A program made the translations under genes and the position numbers. 64,000 bases of DNA from DATKAS01 sp963773315 (GTDB lineage Bacteria > Actinomycetota > Acidimicrobiia > Acidimicrobiales > DATKAS01). Below the pieces are notes generated by a model. That model was not told where the DNA came from. It saw only the letters and a program-made list of their open reading frames with translations, and made no database searches. This document shows, one piece after another, positions 59,787 through 64,000 of this stretch (its first letter is position 1; each line of letters begins with the position of its first letter). The stretch covers positions 1 to 64,000 of the forward strand of contig CAVZAF010000009.1 in NCBI GenBank assembly GCA_963773315.1, written 5' to 3'.

Positions 59787-60518
59787 GACGCGCTCCTCTT
59801 CTCGGCCTGCCGCACGAGCTCGTCGAACAGGGCCTGCTGAAGCTCGTCGTCGGCGGCGGTGTCTTCGGGATGCCACTGGACCCCTACGAGCCAGCCGTGA
59901 CCGTCGTCGCGTCCTTCGAGCTGGACGGCTTCGATCGTGCCGTCGTCGGCCCAACCGGTCTCGACGAGACCCGGAGCGAGGCGATCGATCGCCTGGTGGT
60001 GGAACGACGAGCACATGGGCCGGGTCGTGCCCATCGCGTCGGCGACGAGCGTTCCGGGCTTCAGGTCGACCTCGTGCATCACCCCGTTGCGATGCTCGTG
60101 ACGGCCTTCGATGTCGGGGAGGTGCTGGATCAGCGTGCCGCCCAACGCGACGTTCAGCACCTGCACGCCTCTGCAGATCGCGAGGGTCGGCGTGCCGTTG
60201 CGGACCGCGGCACGCTGCGAGGGCGATGTCGAACGCATCGACGTCGTGCTGCACGCCGTAGGTGTCGGCGTGTGCGGTCTGGCCGTAGCGCGCCGGGTCG
60301 ACGTCGGCACCGCCGATCAGCACGAGCCCGTCGAACCGCCGGACGATCTCGTCGGCCTCTTCGTCGGTGATCGGCACCTCGAGCAGTGCCGCCTCCTGGC
60401 CTCCTGCGCGCTTGACGGCGTCGAGGTAGCGGCGGGAGCAGACGAGCGCATCGGCGCGGGTGCCTTGTTGCTGGTCACGAGCGACGAGGCGGGTCGTGAC
60501 GGCGATCAGCGGACGCAT
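59783..60518 (-). CDS. Class I glutamine amidotransferase, gamma-glutamyl-GABA hydrolase type (peptidase C26), one frameshift
   Basis: The protein has about 245 residues: IAVTTRLVARDQQQGTRADA..., RFDGLVLIGGADVDPARYG, catalytic Cys in AICRGVQVLNVALGG, FHHQAIDRLAPG, and VGVQWHPEDTA with the His-Glu pair. This matches PuuD, which hydrolyses gamma-glutamyl-GABA. The frame changes near 60225. It lies 10 bp behind the glutamine-synthetase-like gene, the order expected for a gamma-glutamylation pathway: a PuuA-like ligase makes the glutamyl amide and the C26 enzyme releases the product. Alternative: detoxification of another gamma-glutamyl amide. Confidence 0.82.
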
Positions 60519-60527
60519 CGTCCTTGT

Positions 60528-61889
60528 TTACAGGCGTTCGAACCCTCTGCGGCGCTCCCAATCGGTGACGTGTTGGTTGAAGTGCACCCACTCCTGCTTC
60601 GCCGTGTTCAGCAGGTGCTCGTGCACCTCCTCACCGAACGCCTCCTTCGCGAGGGGCGAGCCTTCGAACAGCTCGATCGCCTCGACGAGGGTGTGCGGCA
60701 CTCGGGGCAGGTCGCCGGCCGTGTAGCCGTTGCCCACGAAGGGATCACCCGGCTCGATCTCGTGCTCGATGCCGTGCAGGCCGCTCGCGATCGTCGCCGC
60801 GAACGCGTAGTAGGGGTTCGCATCGGCGCCGGGGATGCGGCATTCGACGCGGCGGCCATCACCGTGGCCGACGACGCGGAAGCCCAGGGTGCGGTTGTCG
60901 AGGCCCCACGCGATCGCAGTCGGGGCCCACGACGCGGGTTGGTACCGCTTGTAGCTGTTGACGTACGGAGCGAAGCACCACGCGAGCTCGCGCGCACCGG
61001 CCATCAGCCCGCCGAGCCACCACCGCGCGGTGTCGCTCATGCCGTGCGGGCCGCTGGCGTCGGGCATCGCCGATCCGTCGCCGCTCGTGGGCCACAGCGA
61101 CGAGTGGATGTGGCACGACGAGCCCACGCGGTCGATGTCGTACTTCGCCATGAACGAGACCGACTGCCCGTGGAGCGCGGCGATCTCCTTCACTCCGTTC
61201 TTGTAGACCACATGGCGGTCGGCCATCGTCAGCGCGTCGGCGTAACGGAGGTTGATCTCGTGCTGCCCGGCCTCGGCCTCGCCTTTCGAGAACTCGACCG
61301 GGATGCCGGCCGCGTCCATGCCGTTGCGGATCGAGCGGATCAGGTACTCGTCCTTCGTCGTCTGGAGGATGTGGTAGTCGAGCACGTAGTCGTTCTGCGG
61401 CGTGAGGTCGCGGTAGCCGCGCGCGGCCGCCTCGTCGTAGCTCTCGCGGAACACGAAGAACTCGAGCTCTGACGCGGTCATGACGTCGAAGCCCGCATCG
61501 TGTGCGCGCTCGATCTGTCGTTGGAGGATCCGGCGCGGTGCGACCTCGACGGGCGTTCCCGACTCGAGGTCGAACAGGTCGCACACGACGAGCGCAGTGC
61601 CTTCGAGCCACGGCACGAGGCGGAGGGTCGTGAGGTCGGGCCGGCAGGCCACGTCGCCGTAGCCCGTGTCCCAGTTCGCGAACCGGTAGCCGGGCAGCAC
61701 GTGCATGTCGACATCCACCGTCAGGAGGTAGTTGCAGCACTCGATGCCGCCGTCGACGACCTCGTCGAGGAAGTGATGACCCGTCACCCGCTTGCCCACC
61801 AGCCGACCCTGCTGGTCGGGGAACACGACGAGGACGGTGTCGATCTCGTGGGCGTCGACCATCCGGGTCAGGGTCGGGAGGTCGAGCAT
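60528..61889 (-). CDS. Glutamine synthetase-like gamma-glutamyl ligase (GlnA3/PuuA group)
   Basis: This intact protein has about 453 residues. The GS beta-grasp region (VDAHEIDTVLVVFPDQQGRLVGKR) is followed by the catalytic barrel TASELEFFVF, EAEAGQHEINLRYADALTMADR, GSSCHIHSSLW and ECRIPGADANPYYAFAATIASGL, carrying the metal Glu/His residues. The divergent N-terminus and the absence of the canonical GS adenylylation-type loop favour a glutamyl-polyamine/amine ligase over true glutamine synthesis. The ATG at 61889 is preferred to the one four codons upstream. Its operon partners are the C26 hydrolase and the PPOX protein. Confidence 0.85.
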   Translation of the reverse strand: MLDLPTLTRMVDAHEIDTVLVVFPDQQGRLVGKRVTGHHFLDEVVDGGIECCNYLLTVDVDMHVLPGYRFANWDTGYGDVACRPDLTTLRLVPWLEGTALVVCDLFDLESGTPVEVAPRRILQRQIERAHDAGFDVMTASELEFFVFRESYDEAAARGYRDLTPQNDYVLDYHILQTTKDEYLIRSIRNGMDAAGIPVEFSKGEAEAGQHEINLRYADALTMADRHVVYKNGVKEIAALHGQSVSFMAKYDIDRVGSSCHIHSSLWPTSGDGSAMPDASGPHGMSDTARWWLGGLMAGARELAWCFAPYVNSYKRYQPASWAPTAIAWGLDNRTLGFRVVGHGDGRRVECRIPGADANPYYAFAATIASGLHGIEHEIEPGDPFVGNGYTAGDLPRVPHTLVEAIELFEGSPLAKEAFGEEVHEHLLNTAKQEWVHFNQHVTDWERRRGFERL

Positions 61890-61968
61890 GCCTCTGAGCA
61901 CGCCGGAAGACTACGGACGATCGGGGTGCAAGGATGACCCTTCCCCCCGCGTGAAGGAGGATCGCACC

Positions 61969-62371
61969 ATGAACTCCGACGAGGCGAAGGCTCGGGCCGA
62001 CGAGGCCTTCAAGAAGATCAAGGAGATCGCCGAGGCCGCGTGGGAGCGCGGGGTCGAGATCAGCAAGGACCTGGCGGCGAAGGCCAACGCGAAGGCCAAG
62101 GAGCTGGCCGCCAAGTCGAAGGAGCAAGGCGGGCGACGTCGCCGACGACGCGGCCGACAAGAGCAAGGACCTCGCCGAGAAGGCGAAGGACACCGCGGAC
62201 GACGCCGTCGACAAGGCGAAGGACACGGCCGGTGACGCCGTCGACAAGGCGCAACAGGTCGCTGCGAAGGCCGACGACAAGGCGATCGACCTGTCGGAGA
62301 AAGACGACGGCGTCGTGGGCGCCGCGGCCGGGTCTGCGCACAAGGTGATCGACAAGGTCGACGGCGACTGA
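61969..62371 (+). CDS. Lysine/alanine-rich, LEA-like helical protein, one frameshift
   Basis: The protein has about 133 residues rich in A, K, D and E, with repeating 11-residue-type segments such as KAKDTADDAVDKAKDTAGDAV. It starts MNSDEAKARADEAFKKIKEIAE, a typical amphipathic helix. The ATG at 61969 has GAAGGAGG upstream, a strong ribosome-binding site. The frame changes near 62130 (KEQ/GDVADDA). It has no signal peptide or membrane segment, so it is cytoplasmic. Similar composition is found in desiccation- or stress-related proteins and in histone-like helical proteins; no family was recognised. It is divergent from the glutamine-synthetase-like gene. Confidence 0.75.
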
Positions 62372-62394
62372 GCTCGTCCCCGACCCTCCGGCGG

Positions 62395-62437
62395 GATTGG
62401 GCGCTCGGCGTCGTACGTCGCGCCCAAGTGCCCAATC
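62395..62437 (+). terminator. Hairpin after the LEA-like gene
   Basis: TTGGGCGC (62397-62404) pairs with GCGCCCAA (62420-62427), 8 bp; GATTGGGC (62395-62402) can alternatively pair with GCCCAATC (62430-62437). It lies 24 bp after the stop and has no T-run. A terminator role is inferred from position. Confidence 0.45.
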
Positions 62438-62548
62438 TCGGGGGCTGCGAGATTCTGGAACCTGCCGATCTCCCGGGCCGTTGGCCAGATAGGTTGACCA
62501 GCGGCTCGAGCGCCGCCCGACGGCCCGAGAGAAGCACGAGACGCTGAC

Positions 62549-63241
62549 ATGACGATCACCGACGACGGCAGCATCGACACGGGCGGCACCGACGGCGTCG
62601 ACATCGACGACGACGTCGACGAGGAGATCGACGAGCGTCCTCGGTTCGAGTGGACGTGGGCGAAGGTCATCGCCGTCGTGGTGGCGTTCTCGTTCCTCGC
62701 CGCGTCAGCCACCTACCTCGTGACGAAGCGCACCACCGACGCGCAGCCGAATGCGGTCGACATCGGGTTCTTGCAGGACATGATCGACCACCACGACCAG
62801 GCGGTCACGATGGCGATGGACGTGATCGGTCGGCCGTCCGACCCGACCACGCAAAGCTTCGCCCGCGAGGTCGTGATCTACCAACGGTGGGAGATCGGCG
62901 TGATGGACACGCTCCTCGCCGGCTGGGGTGACGGCCGCGGCGACGTGTCGCGAACTGTCATGGAGTGGATGGGCATGCCATCCCCGCTGGGAGCGATGCC
63001 CGGCATGCAGTCGCCAGAGGCGCTCCAACAGCTCACTGTGCTCACCGGCAAGGACCTCGACAGGGCGTTCTTCACGATGATGCGCGCTCACCACCTCGGC
63101 GGCGTCCACATGGCCCTCTACGCCGCCCAGCACGCGAACACGAAGCAGGTCCGCGAGCTCGCCGCCCGGATCGCGCAATATCAACAGGTGGAAGCGAACG
63201 AGTACACGCAAGCACTGAAGCGACTCGGCCTCGAGAGTTGA
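62549..63241 (+). CDS. DUF305 domain-containing membrane protein
   Basis: The protein has 230 residues. An acidic N-terminus (residues 1-35) is followed by a single membrane helix (WAKVIAVVVAFSFLAASATYLV) and an extracytoplasmic four-helix DUF305 domain with FLQDMIDHHDQAVTMAMDVIG and FFTMMRAHHLGGVHMALYAA, the two HH pairs typical of the family. GMPGMQSPEA lies between. DUF305 proteins resemble ferritin-like bundles and are sometimes linked to copper; this is not proven here. The stop overlaps the ATG of hutH by one base (TGATG). Confidence 0.87.
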   Translation: MTITDDGSIDTGGTDGVDIDDDVDEEIDERPRFEWTWAKVIAVVVAFSFLAASATYLVTKRTTDAQPNAVDIGFLQDMIDHHDQAVTMAMDVIGRPSDPTTQSFAREVVIYQRWEIGVMDTLLAGWGDGRGDVSRTVMEWMGMPSPLGAMPGMQSPEALQQLTVLTGKDLDRAFFTMMRAHHLGGVHMALYAAQHANTKQVRELAARIAQYQQVEANEYTQALKRLGLES

Positions 63242-64000
63242 TGAGCGACGTCGTCCTCGAGGGCGACGGCCTCTCCATCGACGACATCGTGGCCGTGGCC
63301 CGCGGTGGTGCGCGGGCGGTGCTCGGAGATGAGGCCAGGGCCGCGATGCAGGCGTCGCGCGACATCGTCGAGGAGCTGGCGGCGTCGGGGAAGCCCGTCT
63401 ACGGCGTCTCGACCGGCTTCGGCTCGCTCGCCGATGTGTATGTCGAGCCCGCGAGCAGAGCCCGCCTGCAGGCTGCGCTGATCCGATCCCATGCAGCCGG
63501 TGTGGGCGACGCGGTCGAGCCCGAGGTCGTGCGGGCGATGATCCTGCTCCGCGCCCGCACCCTCGCGATGGGCCGCAGTGGGGCCCGGCCGGTGCTGGCC
63601 GACCGGCTGCTCGACCTGCTCGCGGCCGGCATCACGCCTCGGGTCCCCGAGCACGGCTCGCTCGGTTGCAGTGGTGATCTCGCGCCGCTCGCGCACGTCG
63701 CGCTCGTGCTGCTCGGCGAGGGCGAGGTGGTCGAGGGCCGCGACTGCGTCGATGCTGCGGGGGCACTCGGGGCCGCGGGCATCGACCCGATCGTCCTCGA
63801 GGCGAAGGAAGGCCTCGCGCTCGTCAACGGCACCGACGGCATGCTCGGGATGCTTGCGCTCGCGTGTCACGACGTGCGGGGCTTGCTCGCGGTCGCCGAC
63901 ATAGTCGCCGCCATGAGCGTCGAGGCTCTGCTCGGCACCGACGCGGTGTTCGCGCCCGAGATCGTCGCGTTGCGCCCGCACCCTGGTCAGGCGGCGAGCG
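63241..64000 (+). CDS. hutH: Histidine ammonia-lyase (aromatic amino acid lyase), 3' truncated by window edge
   Basis: The first 253 residues of an approximately 510-residue lyase are present, ending at the window edge. VYGVSTGFGSLADV near residue 55, LQAALIRSHAAGVG near 80, and GSLGCSGDLAPLAH near 138 define the aromatic amino acid ammonia-lyase family; CSG instead of the more usual ASG would form the MIO electrophile, a variant found in actinobacterial enzymes. EAKEGLALVNGTDGMLGM follows. The product would be urocanate from histidine, or an aryl acrylate if it is a phenylalanine/tyrosine lyase. The start overlaps the DUF305 stop. Confidence 0.88.
   Translation, partial: MSDVVLEGDGLSIDDIVAVARGGARAVLGDEARAAMQASRDIVEELAASGKPVYGVSTGFGSLADVYVEPASRARLQAALIRSHAAGVGDAVEPEVVRAMILLRARTLAMGRSGARPVLADRLLDLLAAGITPRVPEHGSLGCSGDLAPLAHVALVLLGEGEVVEGRDCVDAAGALGAAGIDPIVLEAKEGLALVNGTDGMLGMLALACHDVRGLLAVADIVAAMSVEALLGTDAVFAPEIVALRPHPGQAAS

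Noticed and set aside
60859..62712. A 617-codon minus-strand open frame across the glutamine-synthetase-like gene and its upstream region
   Set aside because: It overlaps the same-strand GS-like gene in another frame and the plus-strand LEA-like gene, is arginine-rich and has no domain.

Overview
The window is GC-rich, densely packed DNA from a bacterium, most probably an actinomycete-type Actinomycetota. The supports are very high GC, GTG/TTG starts, three luciferase-like (F420-type) oxidoreductases, a PaaX-family regulator, a wax ester synthase/diacylglycerol acyltransferase (WS/DGAT) and fused branched-chain-type ABC transporters. An Acidimicrobiia-like origin is my guess from the overall style; nothing here proves it. 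No rRNA, tRNA, CRISPR array, prophage or transposase was seen.

Almost everything is aromatic or carboxylic-acid catabolism plus uptake. 1-7.7 kb: end of an acyl-CoA ligase, a PaaX regulator, an FAD monooxygenase, a LivH-LivM-LivG-LivF transporter encoded as one continuous gene, and its binding lipoprotein. 7.8-13.8 kb: luciferase-like oxidoreductase, alpha/beta hydrolase, tandem-domain CoA-transferase, bicupin and enolase-superfamily enzyme. 13.8-22.7 kb: boxB, two short enzymes (SDR, DUF3500), an NDP-forming acyl-CoA synthetase, a second tandem CoA-transferase and an MFS carrier. 22.7-27.5 kb: luciferase-like oxidoreductase, MetE-like methyltransferase, gentisate dioxygenase, cupin and a LigB/LigA pair. 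27.5-34.8 kb (minus strand): amidase, SDR, inositol-monophosphatase-like protein, HpaB-type hydroxylase, VOC-type extradiol dioxygenase and a CoxL-like molybdenum hydroxylase. 34.8-42.5 kb: RraA-like, RidA-like, a ThDP enzyme, HpaI-type aldolase, luciferase-like oxidoreductase, MhpD-type hydratase, esterase and an acyl-CoA carboxyltransferase. 42.5-49.5 kb: MBL hydrolase, a PEP-utilising swivel protein, a degenerate DUF559 unit bounded by inverted repeats, and the homogentisate operon hppD-hmgA-fahA. 49.5-59.3 kb: hairpin repeats with a cupredoxin remnant, WS/DGAT, SDR, and a second uptake system made of a LivH-LivM fusion, an MFS-ABC-ABC fusion and a membrane-anchored binding protein. 59.3-64 kb: a flavin-type oxidase, a class I glutamine amidotransferase, a glutamine-synthetase-like ligase, a helical lysine/alanine-rich protein, a DUF305 protein and the start of a histidine ammonia-lyase.

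The genes fit a cell that imports aromatic or organic acids through two Liv-type systems, activates them to CoA esters or hydroxylates them, opens the ring (gentisate, homogentisate, extradiol and benzoyl-CoA epoxide routes) and feeds fumarate, acetoacetate or pyruvate to central metabolism.

Many genes, above all between 9 and 42 kb, are broken by single-base frameshifts although the protein sequence continues, well conserved, in another frame. Several breaks sit in G or C runs. I read most of them as consensus errors and give one full-length entry per gene, stating where the frame changes.
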